A stretch of 41,950 nt of DNA from Gelidibacter japonicus (GTDB lineage Bacteria > Bacteroidota > Bacteroidia > Flavobacteriales > Flavobacteriaceae), in NCBI RefSeq assembly GCF_010725055.1, contig NZ_BJKB01000021.1:24118-66067 (forward strand), written 5' to 3'. The notes beneath the pieces were generated by a model. That model had not been told where the DNA came from, did no database searches, and saw only the letters and a list, made by a program, of their open reading frames with translations. Position numbers and translations under genes: made by a program. Shown here in pieces: positions 33,672 to 41,950 of this stretch (positions are counted from its first letter, which is position 1; every line of letters starts with the position of its first letter).

Positions 33672-33819
33672 AGTGGGATTTATCCAATATTTTCTTAAAG
33701 CATTTTAGGGACGCTTAATTTTTGTTTATCTTTCCATTGATAAATTCACTCCCTTTAAATGGAAGTGCGATTAATCATCAGAATCAATTTATCACATCGA
33801 ACCACAATCTTCATTTATT

Positions 33820-35079
33820 TTGAAAAAAGCAGTCTGTATCCTTTTTCTTGTTTTTGTTAATGTGCAATCTTTTGCCTCCTACATTCTTATACCTATGGAT
33901 GCTGAAGGTCAAAAAAACCATCTTAAAGCTTACGGAATGACCTATTGGACACTTGAAAAGCAATTGAAAGTAAAGTGGCTGCTCAATTATAGGGGGGGAT
34001 CGTTCTTGTTGCCCGACCTTGAAGAAATTCGAAGAGAATGTCAGATTAGAGGCATTTCATTCGAAGTGATTTCAGATGTGAAGACCGAAGAAATCTTGGA
34101 GTTTATTGACAGCCCTTCGCAAAATATGGAATCAGTGGTTCTTGAAAAAGCTCCTAAAATCGCCGTCTATTCTCCCAAGGGGAATCCGCCATGGGATGAC
34201 GCCGTGACTTTAGTGTTGACCTATGCCGAAATACCTTATGAAACTATTTACGATGAAGAAGTATTGAATGATGGGTTGGTACTTTACGATTGGCTGCATC
34301 TACACCATGAGGATTTTACCGGACAATATGGCAAGTTTTATAGAACCTACAAATCGGCAGCCTGGTATATTGAAGAAAAAAGACAAGCCGAAGCATTGGC
34401 GGCCAAACTAGGTTATGCGAAGGTGTCTGAACAAAAATTGGCAGTGGCCTTAAAAATTAGAGATTATGTGGTTGGTGGCGGATTTATGTTTGCCATGTGC
34501 AGTGCCACCGACAGTTTTGACATTGCCTTGGCGGCAGAAGGTGTTGATATTTGTGAGCCGATGTTCGATGGCGATCCTAGTGATCCGAATTATCAGAGCA
34601 AAATCGATTATAGTAAAACCTTTGCGTTTAAGGATTTTATTTTGGAAAGAAACCCTAATATCTATGAGTTTTCGTCCATTGATATGACATCCAAACGTCA
34701 AATCCCTATGTTGACGGATTACTTTACACTCATGGACTATTCCGCTAAATGGGACCCTATACCGACCATGTTATGTCAAAATCATACGGCTTTGGTAAAG
34801 GGTTTTATGGGACAGACGACTTCTTTTACGAGAGAAGAAATCAAATCGAACGTTCTTATTATGGGTGAAAATAAAACCAATGGCGAAGCTAAATACATCC
34901 ATGGGATCAAGGGAAAGGGCTTTTTTACATTTTATGGCGGGCACGATCCTGAAGACTATACACACAAAGTAGGCGACCCAAAGACTGAGTTGGAGCTACA
35001 TCCTACATCCCCAGGATACCGATTGATTTTAAATAATGTCTTGTTTCCTGCGGCTAAAAAGAAAAAACAGAAGACCTAA
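33820..35079 (+). CDS. Conserved secreted flavobacterial protein, often labelled 'asparagine synthetase B'
   Basis: 419 aa from a TTG start followed by a clean signal peptide (KKAVCILFLVFVNVQSFAS). No asparagine-synthetase features (no N-terminal Cys nucleophile after Met, no ATP-pyrophosphatase SGGxDS loop). Recognisable elements are LIPMDAEGQKNHLKAYG, WLLNYRGGSFLL, LYDWLHLHHEDFTGQYG, GGGFMFAMCSATDSFDIALA, and the C-terminal FFTFYGGHDPEDY. The fold resembles DJ-1/glutamine-amidotransferase-like proteins in places, with Cys in MCSAT a possible nucleophile. Real function unknown; the tail is Lys-rich. Confidence 0.75.
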   Translation: MKKAVCILFLVFVNVQSFASYILIPMDAEGQKNHLKAYGMTYWTLEKQLKVKWLLNYRGGSFLLPDLEEIRRECQIRGISFEVISDVKTEEILEFIDSPSQNMESVVLEKAPKIAVYSPKGNPPWDDAVTLVLTYAEIPYETIYDEEVLNDGLVLYDWLHLHHEDFTGQYGKFYRTYKSAAWYIEEKRQAEALAAKLGYAKVSEQKLAVALKIRDYVVGGGFMFAMCSATDSFDIALAAEGVDICEPMFDGDPSDPNYQSKIDYSKTFAFKDFILERNPNIYEFSSIDMTSKRQIPMLTDYFTLMDYSAKWDPIPTMLCQNHTALVKGFMGQTTSFTREEIKSNVLIMGENKTNGEAKYIHGIKGKGFFTFYGGHDPEDYTHKVGDPKTELELHPTSPGYRLILNNVLFPAAKKKKQKT

Positions 35080-35083
35080 TAAT

Positions 35084-35154
35084 AGGATAACATTTTTGTT
35101 CAGATCGGAGTTTACATTGGGAAGCCATTATATTTCGAAAATGGATGTTATCCT
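35084..35154. repeat. Widely spaced 10-bp inverted repeat
   Basis: AGGATAACAT (35084-35093) and ATGTTATCCT (35145-35154) are perfectly complementary with a 51-nt spacer, in the gap before the EF-hand gene. It could form a long loop structure or be a pair of protein sites. Confidence 0.5.
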
Positions 35155-35318
35155 GCATTCAGAGTAATGCCGCTTTAGATATGGCGCGATAATTGCATAG
35201 TTTTAAAAACTTCTTTTGGCGATATGATAATAGATTCTCGCACGGGCAGCGCCTTTTGTTGTCAAATGAGCACTTATAGAACCGTAATATTTCTTACTTT
35301 TAAAAAATAAATCGAATT

Positions 35319-35588
35319 ATGTCTACTAAAGAAACTATTCTTAATAAAATTCAAATCCTCATTTCCAACAGTTTCAAGACACCCGAGGAAGCATTTGCAT
35401 TTTTTGATAACGACAAAGATGGTAAACTTTCCAAAAAGGAAATTGCTGAACTCCTTAAGAAGGCAGAAATTAGCGGCCTGATAAGAGGTTTGGTGACCAG
35501 TAAACTTATTGAAGGTTATGATAAGGATGGCGATGGATTGGTAGATTGGAAAGAGTTTAAGGCAGCCATTGATGAAATTAAGGAATAA
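35319..35588 (+). CDS. EF-hand calcium-binding protein
   Basis: 89 aa with two canonical EF-hand loops: DNDKDGKLSKKE (30-41) and DKDGDGLVDWKE (68-79), each with acidic residues at positions 1, 3, 5 and 12. No signal peptide, so likely cytoplasmic. It ends 19 bp before the membrane cyclase gene, which strongly suggests co-transcription and possibly a calcium-sensing partnership. The link is inference from gene order. Confidence 0.92.
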   Translation: MSTKETILNKIQILISNSFKTPEEAFAFFDNDKDGKLSKKEIAELLKKAEISGLIRGLVTSKLIEGYDKDGDGLVDWKEFKAAIDEIKE

Positions 35589-35607
35589 GTGCTAACATCT
35601 CCCATGA

Positions 35608-36684
35608 ATGCTATATTATATTAAACAATTTTTCAAACTATTTTTCGCATCCGTTTTATATTGGTCGTTTGCATTTTGTTTTTTTATCCTCATCAGATAT
35701 TTGGGTAGAGAGCAGGAGCAGGTTGAGGCTATTGAAGCCAGTAAGGTATATCCGGTTTCTGAATACCTTTTATTTGGAGTGGCTTTAGGGGTTATGGTTG
35801 CCATTGTGTATACGATAGTTGAATATATTTTCGATAAATTTCTATCAAAAGCTCTAAACCTGGGCTTGATTCTTCTTATCAAATCGCTTATTTATCTGGT
35901 ATTTCTTATTTTCTCATTGAGTATTATGGCTTTTTTGGCTGAAGATTATCTCAATATCAATTTCCCAAATCACAGGGGATGGTGGATTTCCAATAAGATA
36001 TTTTGGATGGTCACCGCCTATTTCATTATTTGTTCTTTGTTATTTTCGTTTTTACGATTGGCCAATGATAAGTTTGGCAAAGGGATCATCTTTAAAATGC
36101 TTATTGGTAGGTATAAAAATCCACGTGAAGTGGACCGGATATTCATGTTCCTGGATTTAAAGTCTTCCACATCACATGCTGAGGAGTTGGGGCATTTGAA
36201 ATATAGCCAGCTCATACAGGATTGTTTCTTTTATCTCAATAAGATTATCAATAGATACAATGCCGAAATTTATCAATATGTAGGTGATGAAGCGGTGTTG
36301 AGTTGGACGCCTAAGCAGGGGATTAGAGACTTGAACTGTATCAATCTGTTCTTCGATTTTGAACGAAAGTTAAAACGGCATTCTAAATATTACCAAAAAA
36401 AATATGGAATTCAGCCAGAATTTAAGGCCGGATTGCATACTGGAAAAATAATAATTGCCGAAGTTGGAACCGTGAAAAAAGAATTGGCCTATCATGGGGA
36501 TGTGATTAATTCTACCTCCCGCATTCAGGAGAAATGTAACGAGTATAATGAATCCTTGCTTATCTCAGATGATTTATTCCATTTGCTCAATTTGAACAAT
36601 AAATACGAAGCTATTTCTTTGGGAGATGAATTGCTGGAGGGTAAAACAGAGGAACTCAAAATTTATGCCATCCATAAAAGATAA
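35608..36684 (+). CDS. Membrane-anchored class III adenylate/guanylate cyclase
   Basis: 358 aa. Four N-terminal helices (~11-31, 52-72, 85-111, 130-150) are followed by the class III cyclase domain (~175-358). The metal-binding Asp183 (FLDLKSST) and Asp227 (YVGDEAVLSW) and the transition-state residues Asn301 and Arg305 (GDVINSTSRIQ) are all present, so it should be active. Whether the product is cAMP or cGMP cannot be decided. The four-helix membrane domain and the EF-hand gene directly upstream suggest a signal input. Confidence 0.92.
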   Translation: MLYYIKQFFKLFFASVLYWSFAFCFFILIRYLGREQEQVEAIEASKVYPVSEYLLFGVALGVMVAIVYTIVEYIFDKFLSKALNLGLILLIKSLIYLVFLIFSLSIMAFLAEDYLNINFPNHRGWWISNKIFWMVTAYFIICSLLFSFLRLANDKFGKGIIFKMLIGRYKNPREVDRIFMFLDLKSSTSHAEELGHLKYSQLIQDCFFYLNKIINRYNAEIYQYVGDEAVLSWTPKQGIRDLNCINLFFDFERKLKRHSKYYQKKYGIQPEFKAGLHTGKIIIAEVGTVKKELAYHGDVINSTSRIQEKCNEYNESLLISDDLFHLLNLNNKYEAISLGDELLEGKTEELKIYAIHKR

Positions 36685-36710
36685 TTTTAAGAGTTTAAAT
36701 AAATTCAATC

Positions 36711-37250
36711 ATGAAAATGAAGGTGTTTGAGACCAAAAGGTTAGTGGTTAAGAGTTTAAAAAGTAGAGACAAAAACAACTTTATTGAATTACTTTCTGAC
36801 CCTAAAGTTATAGACCCAATACCCCAATCAAGACTTTCTGAAATTCAGATATTAGATAAATTCAATGAGAATCTGAATTTAGAATGGAGTGATTTACGCA
36901 GGGAGAGTTATACTTGTGGAATCTTTGAAAAGGATAATCCTGAGATGATTGGGCTCTGTCTGTTTTTAACTAATGATGAAAATGATAAAGAGTTAGGGTA
37001 TCGTTTTAGATCAAATTATTGGGGAAAAGGATACGGAACGGAAACTGCGAGAGGAATGATAGATTATTATTTTAACAGGTTGAATGTTGAAAAGGTCGCA
37101 GCCGACGTTAATACTAAAAATATTGGTTCGGCAAAAATTTTGGAAAAATTCATGAAACCTATAAGAGAGTTCTACAATCAAGAACGTCATTGTATGGTTA
37201 GACGATACATTATTGAAAAAACCGACTGGATAGACCAGCAAGGTAGGTAA
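36711..37250 (+). CDS. GNAT-family N-acetyltransferase (RimJ/RimL-like)
   Basis: 179 aa. The fold is clear: ETKRLVVKSLKSRDKNNFIELL at the N-terminus, the acetyl-CoA-binding NYWGKGYGTETARGMIDYYF loop with the Q/R-x-x-G-x-G/A-type pattern, and the C-terminal VAADVNTKNIGSAKILEKF. Family members acetylate ribosomal protein N-termini or small amines. It lies 26 bp after the cyclase and is probably co-transcribed. Substrate unknown. Confidence 0.9.
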   Translation: MKMKVFETKRLVVKSLKSRDKNNFIELLSDPKVIDPIPQSRLSEIQILDKFNENLNLEWSDLRRESYTCGIFEKDNPEMIGLCLFLTNDENDKELGYRFRSNYWGKGYGTETARGMIDYYFNRLNVEKVAADVNTKNIGSAKILEKFMKPIREFYNQERHCMVRRYIIEKTDWIDQQGR

Positions 37251-37537
37251 GCTTTGGTTTGTTGTATCGCTAATTGAAAATTTGTAAGATTGAAGGGTGA
37301 GCTTACTTTTACCAATAACTCTTACTTTCCCCTATAGCCTCATTTTATTAGCGTAGTATTACTAGTCATATTTAAAATGGATTGGCTTTCGCTTGGTCTA
37401 ATTATAACAAGAAGAAGAACTATAAAATATGATAAACACTCTATTTTCATTGGGTCTTCATGAAACATGCATATACCATCTATGCTTGGACAGGTATCCC
37501 TTTTGAATTACTAATACAGATTCTCTGCAGTGTCAAC
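37251..37537. other. Intergenic region before rplT
   Basis: No gene is visible. No substantial repeat apart from the terminator at its right end. Confidence 0.5.
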
Positions 37538-37572
37538 AAAAAAATCCGATTCAATTAAGAATCGGATTTTTT
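37538..37572. terminator. Bidirectional terminator at the end of the translation operon
   Basis: AAAAAATCCGATTC and GAATCGGATTTTTT are perfect complements around AATTAA. It ends the minus-strand thrS-infC-rpmI-rplT transcript 36 bp after rplT and may also stop the plus-strand cyclase-GNAT transcript. Confidence 0.9.
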
Positions 37573-37607
37573 ATAAGCGAATTGTGTTTGTTATTTTGGC
37601 GAAACGC

Positions 37608-37955
37608 CTATTTTTTGATTTTTTTGGCAATGGCTTCAAAAGCATCTGGATGGTTCATCGCTATATCTGCAAGAACCTTACGGTTCAATCCGATGTTGTT
37701 AGCTTTGATTCCTCCCATGAACTTTGAATAAGACATTCCGTGTAATCTGGCTGCTGCGTTAATACGCGTAATCCATAATGAACGGAAATTTCTTTTCTTT
37801 ACCCTGCGGTCTCTGTACGAATATAACATCGCTTTATCAACCGCATTTTTGGCTACTGTCCAAACGTTTTTACGTCTTCCAAAGTATCCTTTTGCTTGTT
37901 TAAGAACCTTTTTTCTTCTGGCTCTTTTTGCTACTGAATTTACTGATCTTGGCAT
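37608..37955 (-). CDS. rplT: 50S ribosomal protein L20
   Basis: 115 aa, full length: [61 protein letters not shown], then [21 protein letters not shown]20 is needed for early 50S assembly and in many bacteria represses its own operon by binding the infC-rpmI region. Last gene of the operon. Confidence 0.98.
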   Translation of the reverse strand: MPRSVNSVAKRARRKKVLKQAKGYFGRRKNVWTVAKNAVDKAMLYSYRDRRVKKRNFRSLWITRINAAARLHGMSYSKFMGGIKANNIGLNRKVLADIAMNHPDAFEAIAKKIKK

Positions 37956-38099
37956 TTCTTAATTGTTTTTTGTAGTAGGCGGTCGATAACTGACACTTTG
38001 TCTTTTTAACTTCGCAGATCAAAAATCATCAATCTACAATCGTTAATCTTGTGGCCTAACTCCAGGGTTTATAAATTGTTTTAACCGGTTAAAAAGGTA

Positions 38100-38297
38100 T
38101 TACTTTAAACGTAACATCAATTTAACATTATTCTCATCTGCCTTGTGGACTAAAGTTGTTTTAGTCAAGGCAAGCTTACGTTTTTTAGATTTTTTGGTCA
38201 AGATATGACTCTTAAACGCGTGCTTTCTTTTAATCTTACCAGTGCCCGTTAGTTTAAAACGTTTCTTAGCACTAGATATGGTTTTCATTTTTGGCAT
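38100..38297 (-). CDS. rpmI: 50S ribosomal protein L35
   Basis: 65 aa: [40 protein letters not shown], ending VKLMLRLK. Normal length and sequence. It lies 144 bp before rplT and 100 bp after infC; both gaps are long enough for RNA-based control. Confidence 0.98.
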   Translation of the reverse strand: MPKMKTISSAKKRFKLTGTGKIKRKHAFKSHILTKKSKKRKLALTKTTLVHKADENNVKLMLRLK

Positions 38298-38397
38298 TTT
38301 CTCCTAAATTTTAATTTACTTTTCGCTTATAATCTTCATACACCTTACTATGGTGCGTTATTTATCAATGATGTTTGGCAGCTGAGCCTGGTCCAAG

Positions 38398-38949
38398 CTA
38401 CTTCTTTTTAGGCGCTATGAACATTGTCATACGCTTTCCTTCTAGTCGTGGCATTTGTTCAACCTTACCATATTCTTCAAGATCTTGGGCTAATTTCAAT
38501 AACAATATTTGCCCTTGTTCTTTAAACACAATAGAACGACCTTTAAAAAACACAAAAGCTTTAAGTTTTGCGCCTTCCTTTAGGAACTTTTCTGCGTGTT
38601 TCTTTTTGAATTCGTAATCGTGATCATCTGTTTGAGGTCCAAAACGGATTTCTTTAACAACAACTTTGGTTGCTTTGGACTTTAATGACTTGTCGCGTTT
38701 CTTTTGTTCATAAAGAAACTTCTTGTAATCCATCACCTTACAAACGGGCGGATCAGCTTTTGGCGATATCTCAACCAAATCGACACCCTGTTCTTCGGCA
38801 ATGGCCAAAGCTTGTTTAGTGGTGTATACCCCGGTTTCAACATTATCTCCAACAAGTCTTACGTTTTCGGCTCTAATATTTCTGTTAATTTTATGTTGCT
38901 CCTCTTTTTCAGTTCTTCTGAAGCTACCTCTGTTTCTACGAATTGCTAT
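38398..38949 (-). CDS. infC: Translation initiation factor IF-3 with a non-standard start codon
   Basis: 183 aa if started at ATA (38949-38947), giving the N-terminus [18 protein letters not shown] followed by [20 protein letters not shown]. An in-frame TAA (38955-38953) lies two codons upstream, and no ATG, GTG or CTG occurs in frame before a TTG at 38808, which would cut off the conserved N-domain. So ATA, or ATT at 38943, must serve as start. E. coli infC uses AUU and is autoregulated by IF-3 discrimination against such codons. The central ([20 protein letters not shown]) and C-terminal domains are complete. Confidence 0.93.
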   Translation of the reverse strand: MAIRRNRGSFRRTEKEEQHKINRNIRAENVRLVGDNVETGVYTTKQALAIAEEQGVDLVEISPKADPPVCKVMDYKKFLYEQKKRDKSLKSKATKVVVKEIRFGPQTDDHDYEFKKKHAEKFLKEGAKLKAFVFFKGRSIVFKEQGQILLLKLAQDLEEYGKVEQMPRLEGKRMTMFIAPKKK

Positions 38950-38981
38950 GGCTTATATGTTTTTAGTTAAACTTAATTTTT

Positions 38982-40925
38982 CTATTTAAAGGTTTTTAAT
39001 GTCTTTTTTACTTCTTTTTCAACAACCTTTGCGAAGTCTACTGCACTAATCATGCCTAAATCTTCTCCGCCATGTTGTCGTACGGTTATCATATTTTTAT
39101 TTTCTTCTTGCTCGCCAACGATAATCATGTATGGGATTTTAGCCATTTCTGCTTCACGAATCTTCTTGCCAATAGTCTCATTTCTATTATCTGCGAGGGC
39201 GCGAATTTCGTTATTTTCTAGCACATTTAAAACTTTTTCGGCGTATTTTTCATATTTTTCACTAATTGACAGCACTATTGCTTGAGTTGGCATTAGCCAA
39301 AGTGGGAAATTTCCACCGGTGTGCTCTAGCAAAATCGCTACAAAACGCTCCATACTTCCAAAAGGTGCGCGATGAATCATGACGGGTCTGTGCAACTCAT
39401 TATCACTGCCTTTATAAGTAAGGTCAAATCGTTCAGGTAGGTTATAATCTACTTGAATCGTGCCTAATTGCCAGTTTCTTCCCAGAGCATCTTTCACCAT
39501 AAAATCCAACTTAGGACCGTAAAAAGCAGCTTCACCTGTTTCTACCACATAGTCCAAGCCTTTGTCTATCGCTGCATTAAGGATGGCAGCTTCGGCTTTC
39601 TCCCAGTTTTCATCACTACCTATATATTTTTCAGGCGTATTTGGATCTCTTAATGATACCTGCGCCTTAAAGTTTTCAAATCCTAAAGAACCAAACACAT
39701 AAAGAACCAAGTCAATAACATCCTTAAACTCTTTATCCAACTGATCTGGCGTACAAAAAATATGCGCATCATCTTGGGTAAAGCCTCTTACACGTGTCAA
39801 ACCGTGCAATTCGCCACTCTGTTCATAACGGTAAACCGTTCCAAACTCAGCGTAGCGTATAGGAAGTTCTTTGTAAGAAAATGGTTTGGCATTATAGATT
39901 TCGCAATGGTGAGGGCAATTCATAGGTTTTAACAAGAATTCTTCACCTTCATTGGGAGTCAGAATGGGCTGAAAGCTATCAGCACCGTATTTTTCATAAT
40001 GTCCAGAAGTAACATAAAGCTCCTTCTGCCCAATATGAGGAGTGACCACCATTTCATACCCAGCCTTTTTTTGTGCTTTCTTTAAGAAATTCTCAAGTCG
40101 CTCACGTAAAGCTGCACCTTTTGGTAACCACAATGGTAAACCTTGGCCCACCTTGGTTGAGAATGTAAACAATTCTAGCTCTTTGCCCAATTTTCTGTGA
40201 TCGCGTTTTTTTGCCTCCTCAAGTAAGTGAAGATATTCGGTTAGATCCTTTTGCTTTGGAAATGAAATCCCGTAAACCCTAGTTAGTTGCTTATTATTTT
40301 CATCGCCTCTCCAATATGCACCAGCAACCGACATGATTTTGACCGCTTTGATAATCGACGTATTAGGAATATGTCCACCTCTACATAAATCGGTAAATGT
40401 TGAATGATCGCAAAAAGTGATTGTGCCATCTTCGAGGTTTTCAATCAGCTCTACTTTGTATTCATTGTTTTGAGACTTATATAATGATAAGGCATCGGCT
40501 TTTGATACTGATCGTAAATTAAAGTCGTGTTTGCCTCTGGCAATCTCCAGCATCTTATCTTCAATAGTCTTAAAGTCCTTGTCAGAAATTGTTTGATCCC
40601 CTAAATCCACATCATAGTAAAAGCCATTCTCAATAGCAGGACCAATAGAAAGTTTGACGCCAGGATATAACTCTTCAAGTGCCTGGGCCAAAACGTGAGC
40701 GGATGAATGCCAAAAAGCCTTTTTGCCTTCTTTGTCATTCCAGGTATACAATACCAATGCGCCATCTGTGGTCAATGGGGTGTGCGTCTCTACAGTAGCC
40801 CCATTGAAACTTGCAGAAATAACATTTCTGGCCAACCCTTCACTTATGCTTTTGGCAACATCCATTGGCGTTGCATTTATCTCAAACGGTTTAACAGTTC
40901 CGTCTGGTAGCGTTATATCAATCAT
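38982..40925 (-). CDS. thrS: Threonyl-tRNA synthetase
   Basis: 647 aa, full length. TGS domain ([20 protein letters not shown]), editing domain ([15 protein letters not shown] with HxxxH, and [14 protein letters not shown]), class II core with the motif-2 region [25 protein letters not shown], zinc ligand Cys in [12 protein letters not shown], motif 3 ([16 protein letters not shown]) and the anticodon-binding domain. First gene of the operon with infC 32 bp downstream. A good promoter lies just upstream. Confidence 0.98.
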   Translation of the reverse strand: MIDITLPDGTVKPFEINATPMDVAKSISEGLARNVISASFNGATVETHTPLTTDGALVLYTWNDKEGKKAFWHSSAHVLAQALEELYPGVKLSIGPAIENGFYYDVDLGDQTISDKDFKTIEDKMLEIARGKHDFNLRSVSKADALSLYKSQNNEYKVELIENLEDGTITFCDHSTFTDLCRGGHIPNTSIIKAVKIMSVAGAYWRGDENNKQLTRVYGISFPKQKDLTEYLHLLEEAKKRDHRKLGKELELFTFSTKVGQGLPLWLPKGAALRERLENFLKKAQKKAGYEMVVTPHIGQKELYVTSGHYEKYGADSFQPILTPNEGEEFLLKPMNCPHHCEIYNAKPFSYKELPIRYAEFGTVYRYEQSGELHGLTRVRGFTQDDAHIFCTPDQLDKEFKDVIDLVLYVFGSLGFENFKAQVSLRDPNTPEKYIGSDENWEKAEAAILNAAIDKGLDYVVETGEAAFYGPKLDFMVKDALGRNWQLGTIQVDYNLPERFDLTYKGSDNELHRPVMIHRAPFGSMERFVAILLEHTGGNFPLWLMPTQAIVLSISEKYEKYAEKVLNVLENNEIRALADNRNETIGKKIREAEMAKIPYMIIVGEQEENKNMITVRQHGGEDLGMISAVDFAKVVEKEVKKTLKTFK

Positions 40926-40951
40926 ATATCTCTTGTACTAATTTTGGATGA

Positions 40952-40982
40952 CAAAGATAAGATGTTAAATACTTTCATACAA
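40952..40982 (-). promoter_or_regulatory. Promoter of the thrS-infC-rpmI-rplT operon
   Basis: On the minus strand TTG (40982-40980), 20-bp spacer, TATCTTTG (40959-40952), 26 bp before the thrS ATG. Confidence 0.75.
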
Positions 40983-41139
40983 TATATATAGAGGTATAAA
41001 TATTATCGGTAATAAAACGTTGCGCAGAGTAGGGAGTTTGAAGTAATCATTGATTTGCTTCCTCCTTATATATATGAGTGTTTTGATGAATTATATAAAA
41101 CAAGTCATAGTGTCCTATATAGGAGAGTTGGTTTGTTTG

Positions 41140-41335
41140 GTTTTTGGGCGTTTGTTCTGCCTAAGGGGCAGCCCACCGCGCTCTCGCCCCTCACTTTTTC
41201 CGGCCGCTTTGGCGTCCGCAAAAGAGTTCAGGCAAGGGCTCCATCGCTAACGCGGGGCCCGTCCACGCCACCTGGGCAATTGGGGTTGATGTTTTCCCTC
41301 GTCCTAAGGCGTTCATTTCCAGCGGGAAGAAAAAT
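41140..41335. other. GC-rich non-coding segment upstream of the rRNA operon
   Basis: This stretch is much richer in G+C than the flanking DNA, and no open frame in it resembles a protein. It contains AGGGGC/GCCCCT (41163-41168 with 41185-41190), a near-complementary CTTTTTCCGG...CCGCAAAAGAG hairpin, and copies of CCTAAGG at 41159-41165 and 41304-41310 that bracket it. It could be a structured RNA or an inserted repeat. Confidence 0.5.
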
Positions 41336-41360
41336 AGTTGAAAAAAAGTGCGGTTTTATT

Positions 41361-41392
41361 TTGTCCGTAAGGGAAAAAGGGTCGTATATTTG
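41361..41392 (+). promoter_or_regulatory. rRNA promoter P1
   Basis: TTG at 41361-41363 with 21-bp spacer, TATATTTG at 41385-41392, followed by GCACCCCGC. First of three related promoters before 16S rRNA. Confidence 0.7.
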
Positions 41393-41487
41393 CACCCCGC
41401 AAACAAGGGGCCCACGGTCCCGGGGAGCGGAAAAAGTTCATTTGCATCCTTGGGAAAAGAAAGCAAAATTTTTTTTGATAAAAAGTT

Positions 41488-41516
41488 TTGCGGAACGGAA
41501 AAAGGTTGTATGTTTG
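41488..41516 (+). promoter_or_regulatory. rRNA promoter P2
   Basis: TTG at 41488-41490, 18-bp spacer, TATGTTTG at 41509-41516, followed by CAGCCGC. Confidence 0.7.
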
Positions 41517-41625
41517 CAGCCGCAAAAAACGGCAACGTTGGCAGCGGTAAAAGGTTCATTAAAATCGTGTTTTTAGAGGTTGATCGGAGTGTGAAAAAAA
41601 ACTTTCGAAAAAACTTTCAAAAACA

Positions 41626-41657
41626 TTGTGTGGATCTAAAAAAGGGTTGTATATTTG
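41626..41657 (+). promoter_or_regulatory. rRNA promoter P3
   Basis: TTG at 41626-41628, 21-bp spacer, TATATTTG at 41650-41657, followed by CACCCGC. Nearest to the 16S gene, about 190 bp upstream. Confidence 0.75.
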
Positions 41658-41848
41658 CACCCGCTTAGCGATTGGGTTCGCCGAGGAAAAAGAGAAACAA
41701 GTTCATTAACATATTGGATTGACAGCGTAGCGAAGTGCCGGAAACAGCATTTCGCAACAAAAAAGAGAACAGACCATTTTGAGTACCAAAAATTGAATTT
41801 CCTTTGGTCGTTGAAAAGTACTGAGTGCCTCGGCACTCTAAAAGAACA
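41658..41848 (+). promoter_or_regulatory. rRNA leader with processing hairpin
   Basis: The transcribed leader contains GTTCATTAACATATTGGATTG, resembling flavobacterial rRNA leaders, and a GAGTGC-CTCG-GCACTC hairpin (41823-41838) just before the mature 16S end, a likely processing stem. No reading frame in it is credible. Confidence 0.6.
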
Positions 41849-41950
41849 ACGATGAAGAGTTTGATCCTGGCTCAGGATGAACGCTAGCGGCAGGCCTAAC
41901 ACATGCAAGTCGAACGGGATTTATCAGCTTGCTGATAATGAGAGTGGCGC
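41849..41950 (+). rRNA. 16S ribosomal RNA, 5' end (partial)
   Basis: AGAGTTTGATCCTGGCTCAG begins at about 41856 (E. coli position 8), so position 1 is near 41849. It continues GATGAACGCTAGCGGCAGGC and ACACATGCAAGTCGAACGGG in the Bacteroidota form. The gene runs off the right edge. Confidence 0.97.

Noticed and set aside
41055-41576. 173-codon plus-strand reading frame upstream of 16S rRNA
   Set aside because: It runs through the GC-rich segment and two rRNA promoters, has the composition of translated promoter repeats, and resembles no protein.
1-41950. CRISPR array
   Set aside because: No series of regularly spaced identical repeats was seen. The closest are the 37-bp pair at 23.7 kb and the 7-bp tandem repeat at 27.7 kb, neither of which fits.

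Overview
The window comes from a chromosome of a marine-type member of the Flavobacteriaceae (Bacteroidota). The evidence is low G+C, a SusC/SusD pair, the split transketolase, promoters of the Bacteroidota type (TTG, then about 18-21 nt, then TAnnTTTG), several TTG starts, and a 16S rRNA 5' end with Bacteroidota sequence at the right edge. The core genes from about 20.0 kb to the end are intact. The 6.9-20.0 kb stretch is accessory and partly decayed.

Layout. (1) 1-6865: the end of a SusC TonB-dependent transporter, a SusD lipoprotein, a secreted metzincin-like zinc protease and a secreted S9 prolyl-oligopeptidase-type peptidase. I read this as a peptide or protein utilisation locus. (2) 6866-14458: mobile-element-type genes. 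They are a possible TM/DsbD-N relic, an rteC regulator with a frameshift, an exonuclease VII pair whose large subunit has an internal TGA, an HTH_17 protein, a replication-initiator-like winged-helix protein, a DnaC-like ATPase and a hipBA toxin-antitoxin pair. (3) 14459-16336: about 1.9 kb with no credible gene but a series of long imperfect inverted repeats. (4) 16337-17920 (minus): a compact four-gene phage-like cassette (a doubly broken conserved protein, a DUF5675 hydrolase-like protein, and two small membrane proteins, one of 59 aa). Then come a 67-aa protein, an orphan promoter, and a tyrosine recombinase (minus) with phased TTGAC repeats upstream, next to tRNA-Lys.

(5) 20-41 kb, core: aroK, a phosphoribosyltransferase, an S4 RNA-binding protein, an FKBP-type lipoprotein, an outer-membrane beta-barrel, split transketolase, tgt, an LptF/G permease, a DMT transporter, accA, dnaB, an AI-2E-type exporter, a conserved secreted protein, an EF-hand protein followed closely by a membrane adenylate/guanylate cyclase, and a GNAT acetyltransferase. 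These are followed by the thrS-infC-rpmI-rplT translation operon (minus). (6) 40.9-41.95 kb: a GC-rich non-coding segment, three tandem rRNA promoters, an rRNA leader and the first ~100 nt of 16S rRNA.

The most unusual points are: the hairpin-rich gene-free block beside hipBA; the cluster of broken genes confined to the accessory region; the phased repeats upstream of the integrase; infC, which can only start at ATA or ATT; a Tgt with no zinc-binding cysteines; the EF-hand/cyclase pair; and a promoter with no reading frame behind it at 18.3 kb. I found no CRISPR array and no recognisable complete new defence system.
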